Of a stretch of DNA of 64,000 bases, positions 15,245 through 24,470 are shown piece by piece. The notes below the pieces were generated by a model. It searched no databases, was not told the origin of the DNA, and saw only the letters and a list, made by a program, of their open reading frames with translations. The DNA is from Nocardioides agariphilus (GTDB lineage: Bacteria; Actinomycetota; Actinomycetes; Propionibacteriales; Nocardioidaceae): assembly GCF_015352445.1 (NCBI RefSeq), contig NZ_JADKPO010000001.1, positions 124,001-188,000 of the forward strand, read 5' to 3'. Position 1 is the first letter of the stretch. Every line of letters starts with the position of its first letter. Made by a program: the position numbers and the translations under genes.

Positions 15245-16681
15245 ATGACGGTGGCAGGCGCCGTCGTCGTTGCGAGTACTTCGAGGAGGCCAGGCTTGGC
15301 GTCCGGCGCAAAGGCACCCACGCGTGCGGCCGCCCGGGTCACCCTTCTCCTGGTGACCGTGCTGGGCACCATGTCCAACAACGTGGTCAACGTGCCGCTG
15401 CGGTCGATCGCCCGTGACCTGGACGCTCCCCTGTCAGCCGCCGTCTTGTGCGTGAGCGCCTTCGTCCTGGCCCTGGCGATCGCCATGCCGGTCGCCGGCT
15501 GGCTCGGCGATCGCATCGGGATGAAGCAGACGCTGGTGTGGTCGCTCGCACTGATGCTGACGTCGCAGTGCCTGGCCGCCCTGGCGCCGTCCCTTCCGGC
15601 GCTGGTCGCGCTGCGCGCCGTACAAGGCTTGGCGTGCTCCGCCGTGCCCCCCATGGTGATGGGCCTGCTGGGCATCTTCTACCCGGAGCGGCGGCTGGAG
15701 GTGATGGGCGCCTGGGCCGCCGCCAACGGGATCGGGCAGGCCATCGGCCCGCCTGTCGGCGGGTTGGTCAGCGACCTCCTCGGGTGGCGGGCGATCTTCG
15801 TCGCGATCGCGGCCTTCTGCGCCGTCGTGCTCGTCCTGACCTGGACGCTGGTCCCTCGTGTGCCGCACAGCCGCAGCCGCTTCGACCTCCGCGGGGCGGT
15901 GCTCCTCACCGGTGGGGTCGGCCTGGTCCTGGTGGCCGCGACGACAGTGAGCCAACGAGCGTCGGCCGTGCTGGCCGTCACTGAGGTCGCCTCGGGCCTG
16001 CTGATGCTGCTCGGGTACGTCCGGGTGTCGCGCGGACGCGCGACGGCGATGATCCCGCTCCCGGTGTTGTTCGAGAGCCGGTTCCTGCGCAGCGCCGCAG
16101 CTGCGTTCGGTCAGATGTTCTGTCTCGGCACCGTGCTGGTGGCACTTCCCCTGTTCTTCACCGGGCCGCTCGGCATGTCGGGTGCGGTGGCCGGCGTACT
16201 GTTCTTCGTGCTGCCCGCGATGATGGCGGTCTCGGCACCGGTCGTGAGCCGACTGAGTCGCGCCTTCGGGCCCCGGACCATGCTCCGGCTCGGGCTGCTC
16301 GTCCTCGTCGGCGGGGGCGGGGCCACCGGAGTGATCGCCGACGGCGGAGAAGGGACGGCCACCACCGTCGGGCTCACCGTCATGCTGGTCCTGCTCGGGT
16401 TCGGGATGGCGCTGGTGCAGACGCCGGCGGCGGCGGGCGCCACCAGCTCCCCGGCGGGTCGGTACGGCGCCGCGGTCGGCCTCTACAGCATGGTGCGGTT
16501 CTCCGGGTCGGCGGTCGCCGCCGCCTGGGTCGCGCTGGCGTACCCCACCGGCTCCATGGTCGCCCTGTTCCTAGCGTGCTCGTTGCTCGCGGCCCTGGCG
16601 CTGGCAGCGAGCTACCTCGGCCGTGACCCTGTCCCGACGATGACCTCGACGGGGGTCAGCCGCTCGACAGGTCGCGATTGA
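15245..16681 (+). CDS. MFS transporter (DHA2-like drug/metabolite exporter)
   Basis: 478 residues, about 13-14 transmembrane helices. The motif A region GWLGDRIGMKQTLVWSLALML, motif C-like GIGQAIGPPVGGLVSDLLGWRAIF and the loop VPHSRSRFDLRGAVLLTGGVGLVLV are typical of the DHA2 family of proton-driven exporters. It starts at ATG 15245 downstream of the shared 13-bp motif. The last 26 bp overlap the end of the convergent PucR-type gene. Context suggests transport of the pathway's substrate or a toxic product. Confidence 0.88.
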   Translation: MTVAGAVVVASTSRRPGLASGAKAPTRAAARVTLLLVTVLGTMSNNVVNVPLRSIARDLDAPLSAAVLCVSAFVLALAIAMPVAGWLGDRIGMKQTLVWSLALMLTSQCLAALAPSLPALVALRAVQGLACSAVPPMVMGLLGIFYPERRLEVMGAWAAANGIGQAIGPPVGGLVSDLLGWRAIFVAIAAFCAVVLVLTWTLVPRVPHSRSRFDLRGAVLLTGGVGLVLVAATTVSQRASAVLAVTEVASGLLMLLGYVRVSRGRATAMIPLPVLFESRFLRSAAAAFGQMFCLGTVLVALPLFFTGPLGMSGAVAGVLFFVLPAMMAVSAPVVSRLSRAFGPRTMLRLGLLVLVGGGGATGVIADGGEGTATTVGLTVMLVLLGFGMALVQTPAAAGATSSPAGRYGAAVGLYSMVRFSGSAVAAAWVALAYPTGSMVALFLACSLLAALALAASYLGRDPVPTMTSTGVSRSTGRD

Positions 16682-18344
16682 CCCGCCGCGTGGTCTCGTC
16701 GAGGTCCGACAGCCTGATCGCCAACCAGACCCCAAACTGCATGTCGGGCTCCCGGAAGTCGCTCTGGAGCAGCCTGGTGATCCGGTCCAGCTTGTAGAGC
16801 ATGGTGTTGCGATGCACGCTGAGCCGGCGCGCCGCCTCGTTGAGGTTGCCGCCGGCCTGCACGTAGGCGCGGGCCACCTCCACCAGGCTGCCGTCGCGCT
16901 CGTTGCGCAGCGGCTCGAGGATCTCGGCGGAGAACTCACGGCCCGCCTCCTGCTGGGCGAGCTCGAGCAGGACCGAGTCGACCCGGAGGTCGGCGAAGCC
17001 GCACACGTCGGTGACGTTGAGCCGCTGGCGGAGGTCGAGGGCGACCCGCGCCTCGCGGTAGCTCTCCACGATCGCGGCGGCCCCGGCCATCGGTCGGCCG
17101 TAGGCGACGAGCACGAACCGATGGCTGCGCTCGGAGAGCCGGCGGGCCAGCGAGGTGGCGTAGTCGCGAAGCTCCTCGGCGGCCGGGTCGCGCTGGCCGC
17201 GATGGGCCTCCGAGACCCTCCGGATCACTGCGATCACATCGCCCACCACGGCCGTCAGCGTCTCCTGACCCTCGCTCTCGAGGATCCGGGCAGCCTCGCG
17301 AGCCATGTCGGCCAGCTTGGTCGGTGAGTCGCCACGCGCAATCAGCCCGCCGCTGTGGGCGACCACCACCCCGTAGCGGGCATCGGCGTCGAACGCGTGG
17401 TGCGACGCGCGCGCGACCAGGTCGGCGTGGTTGGTGAACCGGCCATGGAGGAGGGCGTGCACGAAGTTGCCTCGGGCGCGTTCCTCGGCGCGCTCCAGGC
17501 CACGGATGCGCAGGAGCTCGGTGCCGACGATGGTCACGGCCTGCTCGACCGCAACGCGGTGCTCGGCCAGGTCGTGCTCGGTGAGCGCGGCCGTCGGGTC
17601 GATGAGCACGACCCAGCCCTCGCGCTGCTCCACGAGCTCGATCGCGCCGACGACGCAGGCGTACCTCTTCTCGCGCACGGCCAGCTCAAGCACTGCCACC
17701 CGGTGCGGTTCGGACCGGGTCGCGGCGAGAAGCTGCCGCTGCGAGGCCTTGACGGCGATGGTGACCGCGTGCGGGTCCAGACGTGCCGGACCGGGGTCGA
17801 AGGCGAGCAGGTGAAGGTTGTTGTCGAGCACGGCTACGCCACACCCGCTCATCCGCGCCAACCTGCTGCAGAGTGCGGTCAGGCCGGCACCGCGATGCAA
17901 CAGATGGGCGAGCGAGGCGTGGACCCGCTGGCCGTACTGGAGCACATACGTCTGGTGGGCCAGCCCGAGGGTCGCCACGAGCTCGACGAGGGAACGCCTG
18001 CTCACCGATGCGGGGACCCACACGATCGGTGGCCCGTCCGGGCGGGCCATGGGTGTCTTGATGGCCTCGCTGCCCCGGACGAAGACGGCGGCGCACTCCG
18101 ACTTCTGCAGTGCGGACCATCGACGGGAGTCCAGCTCGGCCTCGTCGGCGAGGGCCACGGTGGTGGACAGGTCCACACCCTGCTCCCCGAGGACGTCGCC
18201 GAGCGGATGGCACCACTGGACCGGCCGGTCGAGGAGCTGGTCTCCGGACAGGACGCGCGCGCCCTGAAGCAGCCGCTCTTGGAGCAGTCGTCCCAAGGTG
18301 AGCTCCGCAGGTCCGTCGCCCAGCGCAGCCACGGCGCTACTCAC
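16656..18344 (-). CDS. PucR-family transcriptional regulator
   Basis: 562 residues: an N-terminal PucR-like domain (LTLGRLLQERLLQGARVLSGDQLLDRPVQWCHPL), a middle GAF-like/GGDEF-like part, and the C-terminal PucR HTH (LVEVARAYVQAGGNLNEAARRLSVHRNTMLYKLDRI, about 495-530). This class activates purine, amino-acid or amine catabolic genes in response to a pathway metabolite. It sits in the middle of the catabolic cluster, between the transporter genes and the HbpS-like gene, and is the best candidate for binding the 13-bp motif at the two outer promoters. The GTG at 18344 has AAGG about 10 bases upstream. Confidence 0.9.
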   Translation of the reverse strand: MSSAVAALGDGPAELTLGRLLQERLLQGARVLSGDQLLDRPVQWCHPLGDVLGEQGVDLSTTVALADEAELDSRRWSALQKSECAAVFVRGSEAIKTPMARPDGPPIVWVPASVSRRSLVELVATLGLAHQTYVLQYGQRVHASLAHLLHRGAGLTALCSRLARMSGCGVAVLDNNLHLLAFDPGPARLDPHAVTIAVKASQRQLLAATRSEPHRVAVLELAVREKRYACVVGAIELVEQREGWVVLIDPTAALTEHDLAEHRVAVEQAVTIVGTELLRIRGLERAEERARGNFVHALLHGRFTNHADLVARASHHAFDADARYGVVVAHSGGLIARGDSPTKLADMAREAARILESEGQETLTAVVGDVIAVIRRVSEAHRGQRDPAAEELRDYATSLARRLSERSHRFVLVAYGRPMAGAAAIVESYREARVALDLRQRLNVTDVCGFADLRVDSVLLELAQQEAGREFSAEILEPLRNERDGSLVEVARAYVQAGGNLNEAARRLSVHRNTMLYKLDRITRLLQSDFREPDMQFGVWLAIRLSDLDETTRRVNRDLSSG

Positions 18345-18429
18345 CTGTGCACCTTAGCCGAATCCCATGGCCCGGACCTGAGCAGACCGACCATAGGCGA
18401 CCAGGGTTCCCGCTCCCCAGAATGGGCGT

Positions 18430-18882
18430 GTGCACCAGGTCTTCAGGATCACCCTCGACGACGCCCTTCCCGTGCTGGTCGCCGCGCGCGCCAAGGCCGA
18501 CGAACTCGGCGTGAAACAGACGCTCTGCGTGGTCGACGACGGCGGCAACGTCGTGGCGCTGCACCGGCTGCCGGGTGCACGCCTCACCGGCGTCGACATC
18601 GCGATCGCCAAGGCGTTCACGGCCGCCGGGCACGAGCGGGCCACGCACCTGTTCAACGAGGCCCCGCACGGGCCGGCACTGCCCGGCAACGAGGCCTTCG
18701 GCATCAGCCACATGCTGCCCGGCAAGTTCGCGATCTTCGTGGGCGGCTTCCCGATCGAGTACGACGGCAGGATCGTCGGCGGCCTGGGTGTCTCGGGCGG
18801 AAACGGGGAGCAGGACAAGGCCGTGGGCGCCGCCGGCCTGGCAGGTTTCGCTGTGCACGTGGCGGAGCACCCGCCGACCTGA
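18430..18882 (+). CDS. GlcG/HbpS-family heme-binding-like protein
   Basis: 150 residues: TLDDALPVLVAARAKADELGVKQTLCVVDDGGNVVALHRLPGARLTGVDIAIAKAFTAAG, then FGISHMLPGKFAIFVGGFPIEYDGRIVGGLGVSGGNGEQDKAVGAAGL. This is the GlcG/HbpS fold, found in heme-sensing HbpS, in the glycolate locus and beside many dehydrogenase operons. It lacks a signal peptide, so it is cytosolic. GTG start; no strong ribosome site. It is divergent from the PucR gene and convergent with the RidA gene. In catabolic clusters such proteins often accompany diol, amine or alcohol oxidation, with no defined activity. Confidence 0.86.
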   Translation: MHQVFRITLDDALPVLVAARAKADELGVKQTLCVVDDGGNVVALHRLPGARLTGVDIAIAKAFTAAGHERATHLFNEAPHGPALPGNEAFGISHMLPGKFAIFVGGFPIEYDGRIVGGLGVSGGNGEQDKAVGAAGLAGFAVHVAEHPPT

Positions 18883-18922
18883 CGGCTCCGGTCGCACCCA
18901 CCTGACTCTTCTCACGACGAGC

Positions 18923-19417
18923 TCAGCCCTGCTCCACACTCGCGGTCAGGTCCAGCTCGACGCAGGCTCCGCCTGGTAGTGAGGTGACGCCGACCGCCGC
19001 CCGAGCCGCGACCCCGCGCTCGCCGAGCAGCTCGTGCAGCCGGGCTGAGGCACCGTCGGCGACGGCCGTGTGCTCCTCGAACCCGGGAGCGGCGTTCACG
19101 TAGACGGTCATGCGGAGCACCCGCCCGAGCCGCTGGCCCGGGCCGAGCACGGAGACCGCGGCCGCGAGGGCGTTGCCGACCGCGACGGCCGCCGCCTCCT
19201 GCGCCTCACGGAGGGTCACCCCGGTCCCGACCTGCCCGCAGTGCTGCAACATCCCGTCGAGTCGGGGCGTCATCCCCGCGGTCAGCAGCAGGCCGTGGTC
19301 GACCACGGCCGGGGCGTACGCACCTTGTGGCCGCGGCACAGGTGGCAGCCGACGGGCGAGCTCGGCCATCGAGGTGTCGGCGCGGGGTTCCTGCTCAGAT
19401 CGCAAGGGCTGCTCCAT
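18923..19417 (-). CDS. RidA/YjgF-family protein
   Basis: 164 residues of the RidA (YjgF/YER057c/UK114) fold: PRPQGAYAPAVVDHGLLLTAGMTPRLDG, VLRMTVYVNAAPGFEEHTAVADGAS and AARAAVGVTSLPGGACVELDLTASVEQG. The arginine of the RAAVGV motif, which binds the imine/carboxylate in active RidA enzymes, is kept, so deamination of an enamine/imine intermediate is possible. It is the last gene of the seven-gene operon and overlaps the end of the amidohydrolase gene by 23 bp. In this setting it would clear a reactive imine made by the oxidase or released from an amine. Confidence 0.87.
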   Translation of the reverse strand: MEQPLRSEQEPRADTSMAELARRLPPVPRPQGAYAPAVVDHGLLLTAGMTPRLDGMLQHCGQVGTGVTLREAQEAAAVAVGNALAAAVSVLGPGQRLGRVLRMTVYVNAAPGFEEHTAVADGASARLHELLGERGVAARAAVGVTSLPGGACVELDLTASVEQG

Positions 19418-21002
19418 CCATCCGGGGGTCGGCTGCGGCCTTCAGCACCCCGTGGACGGGGTCCCAGGCCACCACGCACGCGGAGCCGCCGGGCCCGCCG
19501 CGCTGCACCGGGAGCCGCTCGACCCGGTGCCCTCGACGCTCGAGTTCCTCCAAGGCGTCGGGGTCCAGGCCCTCCTCGCAGCGCACCACCGTGGGCGCGT
19601 CGAGGGTGTTCGCGTCCGAACCGGGGAACACCGTCACCCGCGGCAGGGACACCGCGCGCTGCGGGTCGTTGCCGTGGTCGAGGAGGTGACTGATCACCTG
19701 CATGTTCCACTGCACCTGCCCGTCCCCACCCGGACAGTTGCCGGCGGCGACGAGGTCGGAGCCTTCGTCGACGAGCCACGCGTTCAGCGTGTGCAGCGGC
19801 TTGCGGCGCGGTCGCACCTCGTTGGGGTGCCCGTCGAGGAGGTAGGCGCCTCGCCCGAGCCGGTTGTTGAGCAGCACGCCCGTGCCCGGCACGGTGACCC
19901 TCGAGCCGAAGGTGAAGGCCAGCGAGTGGATGAAGCTGACCGCGGTGCCGTCGGGGTCGACGCACACCATGGAGGTGGTGTCTCCCGCACCGCCGACGGG
20001 CGCGGACGTCGCCATGGTCCGACCGATCTCGTGCCGGGTGGCCGCCACCGCGTCGTCCTCCAGCGCCCGGCGCCACTCGTCGTTGTCGGCGCCGCAGTGC
20101 TCGAAGCGGTGCCGGAACGACGCGCGCGCGGCCTCGGCGAACCAGTGCACGGCCTCGGGACCGAGCTGGTCCAGCCGTCCCAGGGTGCCGTCCAGGATGC
20201 ACGCCTGGTGCAGGACCATCCACCCCGCGGACGGCGGCGGGGTCTGGTGCAGCCGGCGGCCGGAGTACGTGGTCGTGATCGCGGGCTCGTGGGGTGCGTG
20301 CGCACCGAGCGCCCACTCCTCCCCCGAGAACGGGGCTCCGGAGTCGGCGAGGGACGCGACGGCCCGGTGAGCGAACCAGCCGGTGTAGAAGGCGTCGAGG
20401 TCGTCGGCGAGCCCGCGTAGCGTCGCACCGAGCTCGGGTTGTCGCACCAGCTGGCCGACCCGGGGAGGCGCGCCGCCAGGAGCGAAGACCGTGCGAGCGC
20501 CCGGGTTGCGGGCCAGTTCGTTGACCTGCTCGGCCACGTCGGCGCGCGTCTTGGGCGAGCAGGGCACGCCGTCCGTGGCGGCCTTGATGGCGGGCTCCCA
20601 GAGCTCCTTCAGGCTGCGGGTGGCGTGCGCGTGCAAGGTGGAGAGCACCGCTGGGGTGCCAGGCACAGCCACGGACAAAGGACCCGTGAGCGGCAGGCTG
20701 TCGAGGCCCAGGTCGCGGTAGAAGTCGGGCGTTCCCCCGTCCGGCCCGAACCCGCTGCCGTTGGACGTCCACGTCTCTCCCCCGGGCTCGCGGACGAGCA
20801 CGAACGCGTCCCCGCCGATGCCGCACTGCCCGGGCAGCAGCAGCCACGACATCGCGGCCATCGCGATGGTGGCGTCGAAGGCGTTGCCCCCGGACGCCAG
20901 CACGGACGCGCCGACGTGCGAGACCAGTCGGTGGCTCGAGGAGACGGCCCCCCGGGTGCCCACAGCAGGCTGGGGGTCGGGACGGATCACCCGGGGGGCC
21001 AC
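19395..21002 (-). CDS. Gamma-glutamyltransferase-family Ntn amidohydrolase
   Basis: 535 residues. VGASVLASGGNAFDATIAMAAMSWLLLPGQCGIGGDAFVLV starts the family; the autoprocessing nucleophile threonine lies in GAGDTTSMVCVDPDGTAVSFIHSL; PRRKPLHTLNAWLV, NCPGGDGQVQWNMQVISHLLDHG and KAAADPRMDGAAL complete the small subunit. There is no signal peptide, unlike secreted glutathione-degrading enzymes. The family also contains cytosolic amidases such as oxamate amidohydrolase and cephalosporin acylases. In this operon it more likely cleaves a gamma-glutamyl amide or other amide intermediate. The GTG start has AGAGGA nine bases upstream, 16 bp after the Rieske stop. Confidence 0.85.
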   Translation of the reverse strand: MAPRVIRPDPQPAVGTRGAVSSSHRLVSHVGASVLASGGNAFDATIAMAAMSWLLLPGQCGIGGDAFVLVREPGGETWTSNGSGFGPDGGTPDFYRDLGLDSLPLTGPLSVAVPGTPAVLSTLHAHATRSLKELWEPAIKAATDGVPCSPKTRADVAEQVNELARNPGARTVFAPGGAPPRVGQLVRQPELGATLRGLADDLDAFYTGWFAHRAVASLADSGAPFSGEEWALGAHAPHEPAITTTYSGRRLHQTPPPSAGWMVLHQACILDGTLGRLDQLGPEAVHWFAEAARASFRHRFEHCGADNDEWRRALEDDAVAATRHEIGRTMATSAPVGGAGDTTSMVCVDPDGTAVSFIHSLAFTFGSRVTVPGTGVLLNNRLGRGAYLLDGHPNEVRPRRKPLHTLNAWLVDEGSDLVAAGNCPGGDGQVQWNMQVISHLLDHGNDPQRAVSLPRVTVFPGSDANTLDAPTVVRCEEGLDPDALEELERRGHRVERLPVQRGGPGGSACVVAWDPVHGVLKAAADPRMDGAALAI

Positions 21003-21018
21003 GCGTCGCGATCCTCTC

Positions 21019-21399
21019 TCAGTCGCGGCGCAGCTGACGGCGCCTGGGTCCACCCGAGGCCACGTCCGCGGCCGTGACCCCGACGTGGATCTCGCCGTCC
21101 TCCTCGCGGACCGGGTAGACCTGGATCGGCACCGAGGCGGGCGGGTAGATCGGGTCACCGGTCTCGAGGTCGAAGACGCTGCCGTGGCAGGAGCATTTGA
21201 TGCCGTCGTCGATCAGCTTGCCGCTGCTCAGCAGGCAGTCGAGGTGGGTGCAGTAGTTGCTCGTGGCGTACACCGTGCCGTGCAACCGGGCGACCGCGCA
21301 CTCGAGCTCTCCCACGTAGAAGCGGCGGACGTACCCCTCGGGCACCTGGCCCGACCGGGCGACACGGTGGAACACCAGCTCGTCATCGGCGGTCGTCAT
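21019..21399 (-). CDS. Rieske [2Fe-2S] ferredoxin (second of the operon)
   Basis: 126 residues with cluster ligands C50, H52, C69 and H72 (YCTHLDC ... KCSCHGSVFD) in the correct 16-residue spacing. It has no catalytic domain, so it is an electron carrier of the bacterial Rieske-ferredoxin type. PASVPIQVYPVREEDGEIHV is the usual closing strand pair. It overlaps the aldehyde dehydrogenase stop by 4 bp. It differs clearly from the Rieske protein at 24088-24417, so the operon has two distinct carriers. Confidence 0.9.
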   Translation of the reverse strand: MTTADDELVFHRVARSGQVPEGYVRRFYVGELECAVARLHGTVYATSNYCTHLDCLLSSGKLIDDGIKCSCHGSVFDLETGDPIYPPASVPIQVYPVREEDGEIHVGVTAADVASGGPRRRQLRRD

Positions 21400-22856
21400 C
21401 GAGCCTCCTCAGGGCTGACGTAGACGGTCTTCTCCTGGGTGTAGAACTGCATCATCGTGGGGCCGGCCTGCTCCTTGAACGTCTGGGTGCTGGACCTCTT
21501 CAAGCCTCCGAACGGCGCGTTCATCGCCACGCCGGTGGTCGGCTGGTTCACCTTGACCACCCCGGCGTCGACATCGCGGGCGAACCTCAGCGCGGTGTCG
21601 AGCCGGTTGGTCACCACGCCCGCGGACAGCCCGTAGCCGGTGCCGTTGACGACCTCGACCGCCTCCTCGTACGACGCCACCGTCAGGTAGGCCAGGATCG
21701 GCGAGAAGACCTCCTCCTGGGCCAGTCGCTGCCCGGGGTGGACGCCGCTGAAGACGGCCGGCCGGACGAAGTACCCGCCCTCGGGAGCGCTGCCGTGGGT
21801 CGGCGTCTCGAGCCGGGCGCCCTCGTCGGCCGCGACCTCCAGGTAGGTCTGGTACTTCTCCTGCTGGGCCAGGCTCGCGAGCGGGCCCATGGTCACCTCC
21901 GCCGACAGGCCGTCTCCGACGACCGTCCCGCGGGCGCGCTCCATGATGCGGTCGAGCAGTCCGTTGGCGACGGACTCGTGGACGACCACGCGGGAGGTGC
22001 CGGTACACGCCTGGCCGGCCAGCCCGAAGGCACCCTTAGCGACGATCTCGGCGGCGAGGTCGAGGTCGGCGTCGTCGAGCACGACCAGGGCGTTCTTGCC
22101 GCCCATCTCCAGCTGGGTCCGCACCCACGGTGGCACGTTGGCGTGGATCGCCTCCCCGACCGCGGTGGAGCCGGTGAATGTCACCGCGCCCACGCGGGGG
22201 TCGGACACCAGCGCCTTGCCGACGTCGGCGTGCCCGTGCACAAGGGCGAGGGCGGCGCCGGGGACGCCAGCCTCGATCAGGGCCTCGACCAGCCGCTGGC
22301 CGACCAGGGGGGTCAGCTCGCTGGGCTTGAAGACCACGCCGTTCCCCGCGGCGAGGGCGGGGGCCAGCTTGCGGGAGGGGATGTTGAGCGGGAAGTTCCA
22401 GGGAGTGATGGCGGCGACGACCCCCACCGACTGGCGCAGGGTGAGGACGAGCCCGTCGCCCGAGGAGGGGATGGTCTCGCCGAACAGACGGAGCGCCTCC
22501 CCGGCGTACATCCGCAGGTTCTGCGGGGTCCGGCGGGTCTCCACCCGAGCCTCGGCGAGGGTCTTGCCCTCTTCACGGACCAGCTCAACGGCCAGGTCCT
22601 CGGCGCGAGCGGCCAGGAGGTCGGCTGCACGAAGGATGACGTCGGCACGCGCTTCCGGGGCCCGGTCCGCCCACTCGTGGTAGCCATCGGCCACGTGCTG
22701 GACGGCCTGGGCGACGTCGCCGGCGTCGCTGTCGGGGGCGGTGACGACGACCTCGTCGACACGAGCGGGATTCTCCCTCTGGTAGGTGCGCCCCGAGGCG
22801 GCGCCCACCCAGTCGCCTCCGACGAAGTTGAACGCGGCGATCGGACCGGTGCTCAT
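21396..22856 (-). CDS. Aldehyde dehydrogenase family protein
   Basis: 486 residues with the full catalytic set: N154 in TPWNFPLNIPS, E250 in LEMGGKNALVVLDDADL and the nucleophile C284 in GQACTGTSR. The nucleotide-binding motif FTGSTAVGEAI is present. Sequence style (FNFVGGDWVGAASGRTYQRENPA, AGEALRLFGETIPS) is nearest the alpha-ketoglutaric semialdehyde dehydrogenase group, but the substrate cannot be fixed from sequence. It should oxidise the aldehyde released by the upstream oxygenase to an acid with NAD(P)+. 4-bp overlaps on both sides place it firmly in the operon. Confidence 0.93.
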   Translation of the reverse strand: MSTGPIAAFNFVGGDWVGAASGRTYQRENPARVDEVVVTAPDSDAGDVAQAVQHVADGYHEWADRAPEARADVILRAADLLAARAEDLAVELVREEGKTLAEARVETRRTPQNLRMYAGEALRLFGETIPSSGDGLVLTLRQSVGVVAAITPWNFPLNIPSRKLAPALAAGNGVVFKPSELTPLVGQRLVEALIEAGVPGAALALVHGHADVGKALVSDPRVGAVTFTGSTAVGEAIHANVPPWVRTQLEMGGKNALVVLDDADLDLAAEIVAKGAFGLAGQACTGTSRVVVHESVANGLLDRIMERARGTVVGDGLSAEVTMGPLASLAQQEKYQTYLEVAADEGARLETPTHGSAPEGGYFVRPAVFSGVHPGQRLAQEEVFSPILAYLTVASYEEAVEVVNGTGYGLSAGVVTNRLDTALRFARDVDAGVVKVNQPTTGVAMNAPFGGLKRSSTQTFKEQAGPTMMQFYTQEKTVYVSPEEAR

Positions 22857-24091
22857 CCCATCCCCTCCAGCGCCTCGAAGAGGTCGACGTCCCGATCGGC
22901 CAGCACCTCGTCGGGCACCGGCATCCGGGCCGAGATCAGCTCGCGCGCAACTGCGATGTCCTCGCCGGAGTCGAGCGAGAACGCCGCGGTGACGCGATCG
23001 CCGTCGAGGAAGAAGGCGGTCCAGCCGTCGTCCTCGAGGTCGCCCCGCACCACCATGCGGTCGCCGTCTCCGGCATGGCCCACGTGCTGGAAGTTGCGCC
23101 CGAACTGGTCTGACCAGAACCAGTGCGGCTCGTCGTACGCCGTGGTCTCACCCATCATGTTGCGCGCCGCTACTGCGGCCTGCCGGCTGGCGTGCTCGAA
23201 GTGCTCGACGCGGACCCTGTGCCCCAGGCCCGGGTGCAGGTGGTTGGCGACGTCGCCCGCCGCGAACACCCGCTCCTGACTGGTGCGGCAGTGCTGGTCC
23301 ACGAGGACCCCGCCGTCGACGTCGAGCCCCGAGTCGACCGCGACCTCCACGTTCGGCACGGCACCGACACCGACCACGACCACGTCGGCCTCGACGTCAT
23401 CGCCGGAGGTCGACACGAGGAGCCGCCCACCGTTCAGACGGCTCACCCCGCGAACCGCGGTCTCGACGCGTACGTCGACCCCCGCGGCCCGCTGGACGCG
23501 AGCGCACGCCGCGCCGAGCCGTGGGCCGACCGCCTGGGCGAGCGGCACCGGTCCGGCCTCAAGCATCGTGACCACAGCGCCGCGCTCCAGTGCGGTCGAG
23601 GCGACCTCGCCGCCGATGAAGCCGCCGCCGACCAGCACCACGCCGGCCCCGGGGACCAAGGCCTCGCGGAGGGCGTCGGCGTCGTCCCGCGTGCGGAGGT
23701 AGTGCACGACGTCACCGTCGACGCCCGGCAGGCGCCTGGCCCTCGAGCCGGTCGCGAGCAGCACCGCGTCCGCGTGCAGCGTGCTGCCGTCGTCGAGCAC
23801 GACGCCGCCGTCCGCGGCGCTGACCTTCAGGACGCGGACCCCGGTGCGCACCTCGACGTCGTTCGGCGACGTCCACTCCTCCGGCAGCAGCGCCAGGGAG
23901 GAGTCGTCGGCCGCGCCGAGGTACTCCTTGGACAGGGGCGGCCGCTGGTAGGGACGGTGCACCTCGTCCCCGACCACCAGGATGCGGCCGTCGTACCCGC
24001 GCCGGCGCAGCGTGCGGGCCGCCACGGCGCTGGCCTGTCCGCCTCCCACGAGGACCAGTGAGCGAGGTGCCGGGCCGTCGACGGGACTCAT
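22853..24091 (-). CDS. FAD-dependent ferredoxin reductase
   Basis: 412 residues of the BphA4/rubredoxin-reductase type: FAD motif LVLVGGGQASAVAARTLRRRG, HRPYQRPPLSKEYL, NAD(P) motif VVLVGGGFIGGEVASTALERGA, VFAAGDVANHLHPGLG and a C-terminal reductase domain (VEHFEHASRQAAVAARNMMG, FFLDGDRVTAAFSL). It transfers electrons from NAD(P)H to the adjacent Rieske ferredoxins. It overlaps both neighbours by 4 bp, so reductase and ferredoxin are made together, as in multicomponent oxygenases. Confidence 0.92.
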   Translation of the reverse strand: MSPVDGPAPRSLVLVGGGQASAVAARTLRRRGYDGRILVVGDEVHRPYQRPPLSKEYLGAADDSSLALLPEEWTSPNDVEVRTGVRVLKVSAADGGVVLDDGSTLHADAVLLATGSRARRLPGVDGDVVHYLRTRDDADALREALVPGAGVVLVGGGFIGGEVASTALERGAVVTMLEAGPVPLAQAVGPRLGAACARVQRAAGVDVRVETAVRGVSRLNGGRLLVSTSGDDVEADVVVVGVGAVPNVEVAVDSGLDVDGGVLVDQHCRTSQERVFAAGDVANHLHPGLGHRVRVEHFEHASRQAAVAARNMMGETTAYDEPHWFWSDQFGRNFQHVGHAGDGDRMVVRGDLEDDGWTAFFLDGDRVTAAFSLDSGEDIAVARELISARMPVPDEVLADRDVDLFEALEGMG

Positions 24092-24417
24092 CCCACCGCC
24101 TCCACCTGTTCGAGCGAGACCAGTACGGTGCCGTCCTCCGTCACCTGCACCGGGTACGTCGGCGCGCAGCGGCCGTCCTGTCCCTCGGCCTCACCGGTCT
24201 CCGGGTCGAACTTCCACTGGTGCCCGGGGCAGACGATCTTGCCGAACAAGATCGCGCCCTTGCTCAGCTGACGCTGCTCATGGATGCAGGTGTCGGCGAG
24301 GGCGTACACCTTGCCCTTGATCCAGAACAGCGCCAGGGTCGTGCCCTCCACCGTCACCGCGGCGCGCTTACGACCCTCGAGGTCCCGCACCCGAGTGACT
24401 GCGTGCCACTGCGTCAT
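24088..24417 (-). CDS. Rieske [2Fe-2S] ferredoxin (first of the operon)
   Basis: 109 residues with ligands C44, H46, C63 and H66 (DTCIHEQRQLSKGAILFGKIVCPGHQWKFD). The pattern, with PETGEAEGQDGRCAPTYPVQV after it, resembles oxygenase-associated Rieske ferredoxins and NirD-like proteins. GAGAGGA lies six bases before the ATG at 24417. It follows the diiron oxidase gene by 53 bp and overlaps the reductase gene, so oxidase, ferredoxin and reductase form an apparent three-component oxygenase. Confidence 0.92.
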   Translation of the reverse strand: MTQWHAVTRVRDLEGRKRAAVTVEGTTLALFWIKGKVYALADTCIHEQRQLSKGAILFGKIVCPGHQWKFDPETGEAEGQDGRCAPTYPVQVTEDGTVLVSLEQVEAVG

Positions 24418-24470
24418 CCGGCTTCCTCTCCGAAGTGATTGGTCGGTCCGGCGTGAGTCGGCGCGTCGGC

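Noticed and set aside
18344-18359. Third copy of the GTGCAAGTTGTCC motif at the PucR gene
   Set aside because: Only 11 of 16 extended positions agree and the similarity overlaps the AAGG ribosome site and start codon, so it may be coincidence.
19395-21158. Extended N terminus of the gamma-glutamyltransferase-like gene to 21158
   Set aside because: The extra residues are Arg/Ser/Thr-rich and overlap the Rieske gene; the GTG at 21002 has a ribosome site and begins the family homology.
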